Source: Actinostola sp. cb2023 (Eukaryota; Cnidaria; Anthozoa; Actiniaria; Actinostolidae). From it: a DNA stretch of 64,000 nucleotides. The stretch lies in contig JAUJYZ010000637.1 in the NCBI GenBank assembly GCA_033675265.1, forward strand, positions 270,035-334,034, written 5' to 3'. Positions 10,056 through 21,772 of this stretch are shown here, piece after piece. The notes under the pieces are model-generated. The model did no database searches, was not told where the DNA came from, and saw only the letters and a list, made by a program, of their open reading frames with translations. Position 1 is the first letter of the stretch; the number at the start of each line of letters is the position of its first letter. Position numbers and translations under genes: made by a program.

Positions 10056-12326
10056 ATAAAAAGGCGCTCGTACACATTTTTTACGGCCGAAGAAATGAAA
10101 TCGATTAAAATTGTTATTCTGTACAATAAATTGCGTTACACACAAGGGGTAGCGTGACCCGTCATTGAGCGTGTCACAGTTTCTCAGTCAGTGTTGACAG
10201 GTGATCAATAGGACCAGTCATCATTCATGCTGACCCCATTTAGTGTGGAATTCAGAAAATGTCGATGTCCCCAGTCCCCACGGGACAACACTTCTATCAA
10301 GGCACCGACTGCAGTAAATGTTATACCCATATCACCCCTTCCCCCTTGGGAGCCGAGAAACATCATCAAGTCAGCACAGTTGCTTCCGCATATTAATATT
10401 AAAAGTTATTCAAAAGCTTGGCCGGGCTTCAAACTTTCTCAGACATATTTAATTATACATATCTGATTGAAGATGATATGGGTCAGTTCATGTGTAAAGT
10501 ATGATTGAGAGCTGATGTGCAATGTTTAAATACACTATTACTATTATTATTATTTAGCTACCATACCGATACGGACAATACGGCGAGTGACTTTATGAGA
10601 AACCTGATTCCTTTTGCGTGCCTTCGGAATTACTACACGACGATCGGATTCACGAATCGTTTCAATACATTGCGCACGTGAAACAAACTGCTGTTTTCTT
10701 TGTCACTCCAGTACAAGAATTTGACAAGAATTTGTTACAAGAGTTAGGATTGGGTGCGTGTTCTCATAGCTTTGTATACTGAGGTAGGCGGCGGATACAA
10801 CCGCAGCATCCCTCGCAGCGTTAACCCAGAAAGAATGCCCAGTGATATTTTGTCACTCTCAGATTTCAAGAGGTTTAAAAAAGTTACTATCAGAAAATCG
10901 AGCGAGCTTTTCCAACTTATTCTAGCAGCGTACTCTGTATAGCTTTGTAAAGTATTCCAACAAATGTCATTTGGCGTTTTTAGTTTCCAAAAAAGTATAA
11001 AACGAATACAGGAATTTTGGAATTATTGTACGGGTTAATTTATACATAATGATACGTAGACATGGTTGGTGAAATATCATCAACATTTATCAGCATACGC
11101 CGCGCGTTTCATAAACACAGTCATTGAGCCGATCATAAATCATCAACTATCACTTACCTTTTTCAGAAATGATTCTCCAAGGACGAAAAAGGACGAAGAA
11201 CGGATCTGTGGAAAAAGCCATCTGAAGACAAAAGGCAGGACAGCACAAATAACGAAGTCGCTACGGGCAGTCTATCCGGTTCAGTGGAAATTAATCCGTA
11301 CGTTCGATCGCTACATCAGCTGTCAGAATGACCTTATAGTTAATACCTTAGGGGGGTCGAGGGTGGTGCTGTTGGTCTTGTTATGCATGTAGGACTGGTG
11401 CCGTACTGTAACGTGTAGACATGTTTCTGTTTTCATACATTGCAATACGCTGTATAGATACGAATAAAACGAAGGTTTATAATACAATATGCAATGCCCA
11501 GATAATAAAAGAGTCGGTGATCTGGAACACCGATCACTGTTGCTGTAGCAACGGTTCGAGATTCAATATTAGTGAAAGAGTGACGCAATAACATGGAAGT
11601 TATTTTAAGACCCAAACTATAAAGCGAATCAACAAAAGAAAAGGTCGTAGAAAGGATGCTTCTAGAGTAGAAACACGCTGGTCACTAGATTCTTCCAGTC
11701 TCCGCTCGGCCGTTGCACTCTCTCGCATAGGGACTGTAATGGTACAATGGTAGCGTTATTCTGATTGGCTGGTAGATCTGATCTACTTATCAAGGTTCTT
11801 ATTGGTTGATTAGGACGACCGTTGGTTTCGGTACCGCCAAGACGTCACGTACGGATTTTTACACGGCGACTCGACGGCGATTTGGGTAGAATTATGTTGG
11901 ATTATCGCGAATTTCTCGCTTGCATCGAGACAAATTAGGTATGGATGGAGAGCAAATTTATCGATCTAGCCGTCTTTGGGGATGATAGGTCTTCGGATGA
12001 ATTTTCTACAGAGATAAAAGCATTTGAGTGAGCGACACTCGATGACTCGTAAAAAGACCACAAAATAAGTGTAAATAAAGGTGACTTTATTTATGTATAT
12101 ATTTGTTATATTTTAGTTACTTATTTTATCAGTTGTTGGTTCGTGTTGATGTCTCATACCGTAATAAATGCATGTCTGTTTTGGGCTGCCTGTGGAAACC
12201 TCTTCCTCCAGTAAGAATGCCAATTTCTTTGTTCTCTGTTGATAAAGTTGAAGCTTTATAATCTTCTACATTGTAAATAGATAAGCTGAATTACACTTGT
12301 ACACTGTAAATAAAAGCTCTACTTAC
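10056..12326. other. Intergenic or intronic; weak exon candidates only
   Basis: No recognised gene. Three weak candidates are recorded. On the minus strand near 10208-10366 a frame ends STLNGVSMNDDWSY before a stop. On the minus strand near 10556-10700 a basic stretch ends RRIVRIGMVAK before a stop. On the plus strand near 11181-11331 a polar tail (KKPSEDKRQDSTNNEVATG) ends in a stop after possible acceptors. None has a recognised domain or a matched splice phase. Confidence 0.25.
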
Positions 12327-12591
12327 TCTGATCCCAGTATTTCTCTGAGTTAACCTGAGATAATTCAGGAAAGCTACATGACTTCCTTTCACGCTCTACT
12401 TGATCAACACTTTCTAAAACGGATTTTTTGGGCTCTAAGCCAAGTCTTCGAGCAAAAATTGCCAAATTGATAAGACCTCCCTTGTTCAAATTTCCAATAG
12501 GGACTTCTCTCTCCAGAAGATACCCTTTCAATTTCTCGACACCCCAACAATTGAACATATCATCACTTGTTTCGTTTAGTGAAGCCGCCAT
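12327..12591 (-). CDS. First exon of a SAP-like-domain protein
   Basis: The ATG at 12591 has a good context (CAAAATGGCGGC). The frame is open for 88 codons to a strong donor (GTAAGT, 12321-12326 on the plus strand), leaving phase 1. Residues about 15-55 (WGVEKLKGYLLEREVPIGNL and following) resemble a SAP-like helix-extended-helix: a Leu-rich helix, a short turn containing GNLNKGGL, then a second helix. SAP domains usually bind DNA. The rest is charged (VERERKSC). In cnidarian genomes such N-termini often begin multi-copy uncharacterised, partly transposon-derived proteins; that is a memory-based impression. Downstream exons would lie below 12321 but none was recognised. Confidence 0.6.
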
Positions 12592-14012
12592 TTTGAATTC
12601 TTATGCCCCTTTTTTGACCCAGAATGCCTTGCGAAACTTAATTATTCAAAATGGCGCTGATATCCGTGGAACGGACTCAACTGATTATGTTACTTATTTT
12701 TTCAATACCAGAATTAATATAACTAATGTTAGAATAATTTTTTGGTATTTTATAAATAATTATATGTACTCTACGAATTAATTGTACGTGGTGCTACAAT
12801 TAATTTTACGTGGTGCTACAATTATTTAGACCTTTTTTTCGTGCATGATTTTTGTTCTTCTACTTTAATTAATTTTTCCTACGCACGAATTAATTTTCCC
12901 TATGTACGAATTAATTTTTCCTATAATATGCACGAATTATTTAGCAAATCCCATATGGCATTGCGCGCCATTGAGCCACAGGTAGCCCAAACGTAGAATC
13001 AGTGGACCGTGACGTCATTGAATATTCCGTTGCATTTTCGAATGATCTCAGGAATGAGCTCTTAGAAAGACTTCAAAGGATATGAGATTCTCAAAAATGT
13101 CTTCATATCAGTAGTCTGATAATTAAAGAACACTTTGGTGTAGAAATCTGAGCAAGAAATTGTGGTTTTGAGCGATTCACCCGTTTCAAGCATACATCTT
13201 AGTTTATAGGAAAGGTTTGCAACTCCGGCCAACAAATTTGCACGACCACTGTCGCTAAAAAAAAAATGATATCTCCAAAACTACATTCTCAAATAAATGA
13301 TCTTTATAATGAGCTTTTGTACAAATTTTTGGGTCCACTATATGACGGTATGACGAGAAATAATTTTTTGAAGTTATAAGTAATATAATTTTGACCAGAA
13401 CAGGCCCCCATAGGGAGAGGGTTCATGTGTCATGGGGTCAGCGATTGTCTAATAAAAACAAAGATGGCCGCCTACGATCTATGATAGCTACGATCAATCG
13501 TTACTAAGAGAAAATACCAAGCTGAAAATACACAGGTAAATGCTTAAAAAAATATTTTCTGAAAGGTCCAGATGGGGGTCCAGATGGGGGTCCAGATGAA
13601 GGTCCAGATGAAGGTCCAGATGGGGGTCCAGAAAGTGGGGTCCAGGGTTTGTCTACACCCCATGTGATGTGTCGCTTTTGCTTGAAGATTGCTCAAATCT
13701 AGGGGAAATCGAGCAGCTCAGAACTTTGTTGGTGAAATGCACAAATTTATTGCTGTCGTTAAATTGTATGTAAGCTTATATAAGAAGCTTTAATATTATC
13801 AATATTTTGAGTGTTCGTTATTTATTCAATATTGTGTTTTAGGTCTTTGCAAGAGTTTTTTTTTTTCTGAAACAGTGAATGAACTTGTTCTGTTCAGGTA
13901 AATCCTCTGTAAATTATAGACCGATTGCAATAAGTTATTAATAAAATGGCCACCATTGACTTTCAGAAATATTAAACTAATCTTAAAAAATAAGCACCAC
14001 CATCAGAAAGAG
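12592..14012. other. Upstream region and 12-bp tandem repeat
   Basis: AT-rich and without exons. Short duplications occur near 12780-12830 (ACGTGGTGCTACAATTA twice). At about 13564-13635 six units of the 12-mer GGTCCAGATGGG (or GAAG variant) stand in tandem. An isolated CACAGGTAGCCCAA near 12976 resembles the motif of the 36-bp minisatellite. Confidence 0.6.
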
Positions 14013-14380
14013 TGTGCTGTAATCACCCCTCTATTAATCGTTTTATAGATTAGCTATAGTCACGATCAGTTATTGTATTAGTCACGCTACCGGAAGGAGC
14101 TCAAACACGAGACTCTTTATGGTTTACATTATCAGCATATTTTAGATTTTAAGTTTACCGCAGTAATATATGATTGGACGATATTATTAGCTTAGGAATT
14201 TAGCCATTAACAAGGATCATTGTAATTGTAGTTTTAGTTTTAGTTCGAATCAGTATTTAGTGTGCACAGCTCTTTGTAAGTTCATTCTGTTTTTACCTTA
14301 ATAAATCTGTTACGAGAATCGACGGATTTGGGTTAGACTGCCCTATCGGAGCCACGAGTACCGGCCGAGGTAGCGGAACA
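14013..14380 (+). repeat. 5' LTR
   Basis: It starts TGTGCTGTAATCACCCC and ends GGTAGCGGAACA. AATAAA at 14300-14305 is a likely polyadenylation signal. It matches 20639-21006 over the whole length by eye. Confidence 0.95.
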
Positions 14381-14435
14381 GTAAAAACAGAGACTTCAAG
14401 AACATAAGGACGCACAGAAAAGTCTTGGTAACGCG

Positions 14436-15854
14436 ATGGACAACGTCCCTGAAGAACAACCAGCGGATAGAGCCATCGCTCAATTGCAGCCCGAGGGCGA
14501 AAGTGCTGGACCAGCACCGACCGACGACCCTATCGAGGACGGGACAAGCGATCTCCCAAAACGGATGAGTAAGCCGTCATTAAAGGTAATGCTTAATAAA
14601 GTTTTAGAAACCGAAAACCGGTTAGAAGACAACTGGAAGGAGTGTTTGGTAAACATCAAAAAACTCCAACAAGCGTACGAGTCCGCACAAGAAATCCGTG
14701 AAAGGATGGACGAAGTAAGGTCATTATTCAACGCATATGAATTAGAATTGTTAACCTTACAAACATTCACAGCCAGTGCTAGCGTAAGCGAAATCCTTCA
14801 GGAGCGAGAATTACTGGAGAAAACCGCAGCCACGCGCAAGACATTCATTGACAATGCGCTAATTGATGCAAATGAAAGAATAAAGAACTTATTGATAGAA
14901 ACCGCATCTACGCGCAGTGCGTCGACTACTTTATCTACCAACTCGTCACGATCCGTGACATCCACGCGATTACAAGCTAAGGCAAAGGCCGCCGCCGCAA
15001 TAAAAAAGGCCGAGCTGCAAAAGCGTAGGATCGAACACGAATCGCGCTCTGCCTTCTTAATCGAGGAGGAAGAACTCGCTCTAGCTAGGCGAAAAAGAAC
15101 TGAGCAAGCTAAGCTTGAAGCATTGCGTTTGGCAGCGGTTGCCTTGGCGGCAGTGAAAGCGATCGACGAAGAACTCGGCCAACATGACCCCGACACACAC
15201 ACCGAAGCATTTTACCCGCTCGATCTTCCCTTGGCCGACTCTAAACAACGCGTGCAGGAATATTTAAACGAAGAGCTAGATAAGGAGGTCAAACCAGGGT
15301 CACGCACGCAACCGGAAAACTTTCTCGGCAAGTTCAACCCTTGCATGTCAGCGCTTGATCACGCATTTCCGCCCACTCAAACAACTACGAATCATTTCAT
15401 TGAATTCATGGCACGCAGGGAGCTGATATCAAATAAAATAGAAAAATTTGATGATCGCCCAGAAAACTTCCATACCTGGAAGGGCTCTCTTGAAAACATG
15501 ATGAAAGGAGTAAACCTCAATTACAGCGAACAACTTTCTCTGATAATTGAGCACACACAAAACGAATCAAAACAACTCGCTCAGAGGCTACGCAACGCCT
15601 ATATCGAGAACCCTGGGGAGGGCTTAAAGGAAGTGTGGCGCAAATTAGGGGAGAGATTTGGATCCAACGCTGTTGTCACGCAAGTCCATTTGGAAAAGCT
15701 TAATAAATTCCCAAAGATAAGCAACCGGGACAATAAACGGCTACAAGAGTTTGGTGATTTGCTACTAGAGTTGCAATGCGCAAAAAAAAGATGGGGGATT
15801 AAGGGGTCTCAAAATTCTAGACGAGCCGGCGTACTTAAAACCTGTCGTGACTAA
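14436..15854 (+). CDS. BEL/Pao gag, N-terminal part
   Basis: An open frame starts with ATG 56 bp after the 5' LTR. It encodes a long helical, charged protein: residues about 40-160 are Glu/Lys-rich coiled coil, and residues about 185-245 are Ala/Arg/Glu-rich (AAAIKKAELQKRR, EEEELALARRKRTE). A capsid-like segment follows (KFDDRPENFHTWKGSLENMM, about residue 345). This fits gag of BEL-type elements, which packages the RNA into virus-like particles. The frame is lost near 15784-15792, at a run of eight A, and gag continues in the +1 frame from about 15800. The last 20 or so residues before the stop at 15854 are therefore out of frame. Confidence 0.85.
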   Translation: MDNVPEEQPADRAIAQLQPEGESAGPAPTDDPIEDGTSDLPKRMSKPSLKVMLNKVLETENRLEDNWKECLVNIKKLQQAYESAQEIRERMDEVRSLFNAYELELLTLQTFTASASVSEILQERELLEKTAATRKTFIDNALIDANERIKNLLIETASTRSASTTLSTNSSRSVTSTRLQAKAKAAAAIKKAELQKRRIEHESRSAFLIEEEELALARRKRTEQAKLEALRLAAVALAAVKAIDEELGQHDPDTHTEAFYPLDLPLADSKQRVQEYLNEELDKEVKPGSRTQPENFLGKFNPCMSALDHAFPPTQTTTNHFIEFMARRELISNKIEKFDDRPENFHTWKGSLENMMKGVNLNYSEQLSLIIEHTQNESKQLAQRLRNAYIENPGEGLKEVWRKLGERFGSNAVVTQVHLEKLNKFPKISNRDNKRLQEFGDLLLELQCAKKRWGIKGSQNSRRAGVLKTCRD

Positions 15855-16578
15855 GCTGTCCGACGACCTTCAAGGGAGGTGGCAGAGACACGCATTTAAG
15901 TACAAAAAACAGTTTAACGTCGACTATCCACCCTTTGAAGAATTCTCGCAGTTTATTCAAGAAACCTCTCGCGAAAAGAATGATCCGTATCTGACATTAG
16001 AAAACACTGAGAAACATTTGAGCTCACAGCAGGAGGTCCCAACCTATAGGACCCCAAGACCTCGTAATGCGCGACAAGGCATTTCAACCGCCAAAACCGA
16101 TATCACTGAATCTAAGAGCGCAGGCAAAGAAACACCCATCGAAAACGATCCTAGTGAATGGTGCTTCCTTCACGAAAAACCCCACCCCCTGAGAAGATGC
16201 CGCGCATTCAAAGCTAAGCCATATCGCGAGCGAATGGACTTGCTAGTACAGAATCGCATTTGCTTCCATTGCGTAGCTTCATGTGCTCACTATGCGAGAG
16301 ACTGCACCGTTACGGTTAACTGCGCAGACTGCCACAGTGACAAGCATGTGACAGTTCTCCATCCTGACGGTACAAGTCGAGAGACTCGAGCATCCGACCA
16401 GGAGAGAGCGGCAGACACCTCTCGAAGCGCGGAACCTCCAGTCGTAACAAACAGATGCACAGAGGTATGCGGCATAAAGTCTGGGGGAACAGGGAAATCA
16501 TGTGCGAAAATCTGTTTGGCCAACATTTATGTCGAAGGCGCCCCCGATAAAAAGAGATCAGAGCCTATATCACTATAG
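15847..16578 (+). CDS. BEL/Pao gag C-terminus with zinc knuckles
   Basis: This frame carries on gag after the break near 15790. It reads LSDDLQGRWQRHAFKYKK, then a linker, then a Cys/His region (ICFHCVASCAHYARDC, followed by NCADCHSDKHV) at about 16258-16350, which is the nucleic-acid-binding knuckle part. The stretch after it (SCAKICLANIYVEG) leads toward the protease-like region. The frame breaks again near 16550-16560, where AG is repeated in AAGAGATC, and the protein ends falsely at 16578. No ATG is needed, as this is an internal part of the polyprotein. Confidence 0.8.
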   Translation: MTKLSDDLQGRWQRHAFKYKKQFNVDYPPFEEFSQFIQETSREKNDPYLTLENTEKHLSSQQEVPTYRTPRPRNARQGISTAKTDITESKSAGKETPIENDPSEWCFLHEKPHPLRRCRAFKAKPYRERMDLLVQNRICFHCVASCAHYARDCTVTVNCADCHSDKHVTVLHPDGTSRETRASDQERAADTSRSAEPPVVTNRCTEVCGIKSGGTGKSCAKICLANIYVEGAPDKKRSEPISL

Positions 16579-18980
16579 ACGACCAAAGCAACTACTCCCT
16601 AGCAAGAGCAAAACTCTTCGAACAACTGAGCATCGAAGGCACTGCTACCGCCTATACCTTGAGGACGTGCTCCGGAGTAAAGCAGACTAAAGGCAGACTT
16701 GCATCAGGCTTGATGATAGAATCTCTTGACCAACGCGTAAAATATCGGCTCCCAACGCTTACAGAGTGCGATGAGATCCCAAACAACAGAGAGGAAATCC
16801 CGACTCCTGACGTTGCGCGAGCACATTCCCACCTGCAGCAGATCGCAGACGAAATACCAGAGCTCGACGAATGTGCCGATATTTTGCTGCTTGTCGGACG
16901 AGATATTCCTCCACTCCACAAGGTCCACGAATCACGCAACGGACCCAGAGACGCACCTTGGGGTCAGCGGCTAGACCTAGGCTGGGTAGTACTTGGAAAC
17001 ACCTGCCTCGACGGCGCTCACAAACCAAATCAGATATCTCCATACAAAACCCAAGTACTGCACAACGGCCGACCTTCACTATTAGAACCCTGTCCCAACC
17101 GTTTCCACGTAAACCACAATGCCTCCTCAGACACGCAGCAAGACAGCCAAGAAGATGATCCATCCTTCAACGGCGACACAGACGATGACGGCTTGGCACG
17201 CAACGTGTTCGTTCGAACACAGCACGATAACAAACCAGGGACCTCAACCGAGGACAGACGGTTCCTGGAAATGATGCAACACGGCATGACAAAAGACGAG
17301 AATGGCAGTTGGGAAGCACCGCTACCCTTCCGCCATGAAGTGCAGGAACTCCCCAGCAGCCAGAAAAACGCCATGAAACGTCTAAAGTCGACTCGACGAT
17401 CCCTCGATAAGAAGCCAACTATGAAGGACCAGTACTTCAGCTTCATGAAGAAAATCTTCGAACACGGTCACGCTGAACTCGTGCCAGAGAAAAATCTGAA
17501 GTCTAATAAGCCATGCTGGTACTTGCCTCACTTCGGCGTTTATCATCCTAAAAAGCCTGATAAAATTCGTGTCGTCTTCGACTCAGCGGCCGAATGTAAC
17601 GGAATCTCGCTTAACAAGCTCCTACTCTCCGGTCCTGACTTAACAAACAGCTTACTTGGAGTGCTTTTACGCTTTCGTCAGAACCCAGTCGCAGTAGTAG
17701 CTGATATCGAGCAAATGTTTCACTCCTTTAAAGTAAAAAAGGAACACAGAGATTTCTTAAGGTTCTTGTGGTACAAAGACAACGACCCACACGGTGATAT
17801 AGCAGAGTACAGAATGAAAGTCCACATCTTCGGCAACACATCATCGCCAGCAGTTGCAAACTATGGACTGCGCAAGACTGCTGAAATTGGAGAGGCAGAG
17901 TTTGGGTCTGATGCAAAGATCTCCGTAGAAAGAAACTTTTATGTAGATGATGGCCTTCAGTCATCTCCCGATCCCCAAAGTGCCATAGATTTGCTCCGTC
18001 GCACCCAAGCTATGCTGGAAACCGCGAATCTCCGTTTACATAAAATTGCCTCAAGCCACGCAGAAGTCATGGAAGCATTTCCGTCCGAAGACCACGCGAA
18101 CGGCTTGCACGAACTAGATTTCAGCAAAGGCCCTATCCCAGTGCAACGATCGCTTGGGGTACACTGGATCCTACAATCGGACTCGTTAACATTCAGGGTC
18201 TCCCTGGAAGACAAACCGTTCTCACGGCGAGGAGTCCTGTCAATAATTAACAGCCTCTATGATCCCTTAGGACTCGCGGCACCTGTCACAATCAAAGGGA
18301 AACAACTCCTAAGGTCAATGACCGCAGACCTCAATGCCTCGCAACCAGATCAGTGGGACACGCCGCTACCAGAAGAACACAAGCCAGCCTGGAAGGATTG
18401 GTGTAATTCCCTTCGATACTTAGAAGACCTCAAACTCCCTCGCTCCTACTCCAACAAGTCACTTGAAACTGCAGCACGAATAGAGCTCCACACCTTCTGC
18501 GACGCCTCAGAAATGGCCATTGGTGCCGTCTCATACCTAAAGGTTATCGAGCCCGACGGCAAAGTTCAAGTAGCATTTGTGCTTGGCAAGGCTAAGCTCA
18601 CCCCAGCCCACGCAACAACCATACCTCGCTTGGAGCTTTGCGCAGCTGTAATGGGTGTTGAGTTAGCTGAACTAATCGCCGATGAACTGCAGGTGAGGTT
18701 GGATTCCATGACTTACTACTCGGATAGCAAGGTCGTACTAGGATACATCACGAACGACTCGCGCCGTTTCTACACCTACGTCAGCAACCGTGTTGAACGT
18801 ATCCGCCGGTCCTCAACACCGAACCAGTGGCGTTACGTCTCCACCCAGGTAAATCCTGCAGATCTAGCAACCCGCTCAGTACAAGCAAGCGATCTAGAGG
18901 ACAGCACATGGCACAAGGGACCGAAGTTTCTGCACAACACGGATTCAGCAGCCTCCACCAAAGAAGGAGAAATAGCATAA
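16570..18980 (+). CDS. BEL/Pao protease-like, RT and RNase H region
   Basis: The useful frame opens just before 16578 and runs to TAA at 18978-18980. At 16578-16589 it reads DDQS where a retroviral-type protease would show D-S/T-G. A conserved BEL linker follows (PTLTECDEIPNNREEIPTP). The reverse transcriptase covers about 17500-18080: VVFDSAAE, then VVADIEQMFH with the first catalytic Asp, and FYVDDG at 17937-17954 with the Asp pair. RNase H covers about 18480-18900, with HTFCDAS, RLELCAAVMG, YYSDSKVV and NPADLATR. The TAA lies inside a 9-bp tandem repeat (AAATAGCAT then AAATAGCA) and the same frame continues beyond it. The ATG at 16659 is internal and is not a real start. Confidence 0.88.
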
Positions 18981-20567
18981 ATAGCAGCCGATGATCCTGA
19001 GGTTCGCCTAGAAGTAAAAGTCTTACTTACTCAAGCTGAGGCCTGCACGATGCTCGGATCAAAGCGCTTCTCCAGATTTTCTCAATGGTCAACCTTGCAA
19101 GCTGCCATTGCAAAGCTGATAACTGTCGCGCAATCACACAGCAAAGCACGGATAGAATATAAAGATTCTCCCTCGCAAGTGAAAGACCAAGCAAAGATCG
19201 CAATAATCAGAAGCGTTCAACACGATGCCTTCGAGAGAGAGATCGATTGCCTTAAGCGTTCACAAAGGCTTCCTAAGACGAGCCCTGTGGTAAAAACTAT
19301 CCCCTGTTATCGACGAGAACGGACTACTTCGGATCGGCGGCCGACTAAACGAAGCAGATCTCAGCAACGAAGAACGTCACCCTCTCATTCTGCCAAGCTC
19401 ACATCATGTTGCAGCACTCGTAGTCGAACACTACCACGCGAAAGTAAAGCACCAAGGGAGGGTCTTTACTCACGGCCTCGTTCGTAGCAGCGGCTACTGG
19501 ATAATAGGAGGAAAGAGGTTGGTCAACGGCATCATCGACAAATGTCTCAAGTGTAAAGAAGTTAAGAGGTCAACCCAAGGCTCAAATGATGGCCGACCTC
19601 GCAGCGGAACGCCTAACTCCAGCTCCTCCATTCAGCTACGTTGGACTCGATGTGTTCGGCCCATGGCAGATCTGCGCAAGGCGCACCAGAGGAGGCCTCG
19701 CTCGGAGTAAACGTTGGGCCGTACTCTTCACATGTATGACAACACGCGCAATCCATGTCGAAGTCATCGAATCCATGGATACCTCGAGCTTCATCAACGC
19801 CCTTCGCAGATTCTTAGCACTACGGGGACAGGTCATCCGGTTGCGCGCGCTCAGACTGCGGTACCAACTTCGTAGGTGCGCGCAACGAGCTCCAGGGAGT
19901 TCTAAAGCCATCGGATATCAGCGCTGTACAAACCTACTTGCTTAAAGAAGGCTACGAGTGGGTCTTTAACCCACCCCATGCCTCGCATGCGGGCGGAGCA
20001 TGGGAGCGAATGATAGGAGTCGCTAGACGCGTACTAGAGTCGATACTGGCAGACGTCCCTCCACAGCATCTCACGCACGAGGTACTAACTACCCTAATGG
20101 CAGAAGTCACAGCCATCGTCAACGCAAGACCCTTGCTTCCAGTATCCTGCGACCCAGAGGCACCAGAGATCCTCACACCAGCAACACTGCTGACGCAGAA
20201 GCCACAACAGCTCAAACCAGCAGCTGGTGACTTCAGTTCTGCAGACCTCTACAGCAAGCAGTGGAGAAGAGTGCAGCATCTGGCCAACATCTTCTGGTCA
20301 CGATGGCGCAAAGAATACCTCCCCACCCTACAGTCACGTAGAAAGTGGCAGAATGCGTCTCGTGACCTGAAAGAAGGTGATTTGGTCCTCCTCTGCAACA
20401 AGGATGCACCCAGGAACGATTGGCCACTTGCAAGAGTTGTCAAGGCACAACCCGGCCGCGATGGGAAAGTACGCGAGGTCGACCTGGAGACAGCCAAAGG
20501 AGGATCCAAGAAACTCTACCGCAGACCAGTCACAGGAGTCATCCTACTCAAGACAGAGGAGCAGTAA
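18981..20567 (+). pseudogene. BEL/Pao integrase region, frameshifted
   Basis: Downstream of the TAA the frame resumes (GSKRFSRFSQWSTLQ), then breaks near 19300 (A run), near 19545 and near 19835 (extra GCGC in TTGCGCGCGC). Integrase marks are spread over three frames. The first catalytic Asp is in YVGLDVFGPW at 19649, the second in a segment following 19845 (SDCGTNFVGA), and the Glu in GGAWERMIG at 20004. The last frame (from about 19845 to the stop at 20567) is intact and ends in a BEL-type C-terminal domain (LKEGDLVLLCNKDAPRNDWP) with a short basic tail. Integrase inserts the cDNA, and the 5-bp target duplication fits this. Confidence 0.85.
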
Positions 20568-20638
20568 TAATCACATTAGAACTGTTAATCTAGATTCAAA
20601 TAGTTTGTAGTGGTATTCTACGAATACCAGGCGAGGAG

Positions 20639-21006
20639 TGTGCTGTAATCACCCCTCTATTAATCGTTTTATAGATTAGCTATAGTCACGATCAGTTATT
20701 GTATTAGTCACGCTACCGGAAGGAGCTCAAACACGAGACTCTTTATGGTTTACATTATCAGCATATTTTAGATTTTAAGTTTACCGCAGTAATATATGAT
20801 TGGACGATATTATTAGCTTAGGAATTTAGCCATTAACAAGGATCATTGTAATTGTAGTTTTAGTTTTAGTTCGAATCAGTATTTAGTGTGCACAGCTCTT
20901 TGTAAGTTCATTCTGTTTTTACCTTAATAAATCTGTTACGAGAATCGACGGATTTGGGTTAGACTGCCCTATCGGAGCCACGAGTACCGGCCGAGGTAGC
21001 GGAACA
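20639..21006 (+). repeat. 3' LTR
   Basis: Same 368 bp as the 5' LTR, with the AAGAG target copy directly after it at 21007-21011. Confidence 0.95.
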
Positions 21007-21011
21007 AAGAG

Positions 21012-21599
21012 CAAGCAGAAATATGTCATTCTGGAAAATGTTATTGCTATAAATATAATTCTGGCAGTGAAGTTATTTGGAATCAAAATTACAGTCAGCT
21101 GAGGAGGACTGACTAACCTCATTCTGGTGTTTTTCACATTAACTTCTCAAGAATTTAATATTTCTACCTCAAACTTTCCAACTTTGATGATATCATAATT
21201 ATAATCTATATTTTTAATTTGGTGTTTACTTAAAATATTAATATTAAAACATTATGACTAGTTGTTTCTAATAGAAAGTGAAGTGCTGCGAGTTGAATTA
21301 TTTGCAGGTTACTGTGCACCACTTATACAATTGTATGTTTGGGCTTCCTGTGCTTCAAATTGGCGACACGTGGCTTCAATAAATCTGCCGAGTGATAAAA
21401 CCCCAATAAAACGGTTGATGCACCGTGTATGACGCACACATCATCACGCGACATTGTTCCTTTATGTTGTAATGTACATGTATCTGTCTGAAGTACCGTA
21501 TATGGTTGATACAGTAACGTACATGTATAGCTATTACTAATACATTTACCTGGTCGGTGGCAACTGCTATCTACTGAGTAGCTGGGCTACGAGTATCTG
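21012..21599. other. No gene seen
   Basis: AT-rich, no exon. Near 21338-21352 is TTTGGGCTTCCTGTG, a diverged copy of the TTGGGCTCCCTGTG motif seen at 8300 and 39249. Confidence 0.5.
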
Positions 21600-21772
21600 G
21601 AACAACTGGGCCAGTAGTAACACTGGGCTAGTGGTGACACTGGGCCAGTAGTAACACTGGGCTAGTGGTGACACTGGGCCAGTAGTAACACTGGGCCAGT
21701 AGTAACACTGGGCCACTGGGCTAGTGGTGACACTGGGCCAGTATAGTAACACTGGGCCACTGGGCTAGTGGT
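21600..21772. repeat. 17-bp minisatellite, block 1
   Basis: Tandem CACTGGGCYAGTRGTRA units, usually alternating as a 34-bp dimer. Interrupted at 21773 by a foldback element. Confidence 0.92.

Larger units (their letters stand above)
14013..21006 (+). mobile_element. BEL/Pao LTR retrotransposon, full length
   Basis: A 6994-bp element with 368-bp LTRs that I read as identical, TG...CA ends and the 5-bp direct repeat AAGAG on both sides (14008-14012 and 21007-21011). The internal order is gag, CCHC knuckles, protease-like region, RT, RNase H, integrase, as in BEL/Pao. A purine-rich tract (GGCGAGGAG) precedes the 3' LTR. No clear primer-binding site was recognised after 14380. The coding region is broken at six or so places, so this copy should not make a full polyprotein. 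The matching LTRs suggest a recent insertion. Confidence 0.95.
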
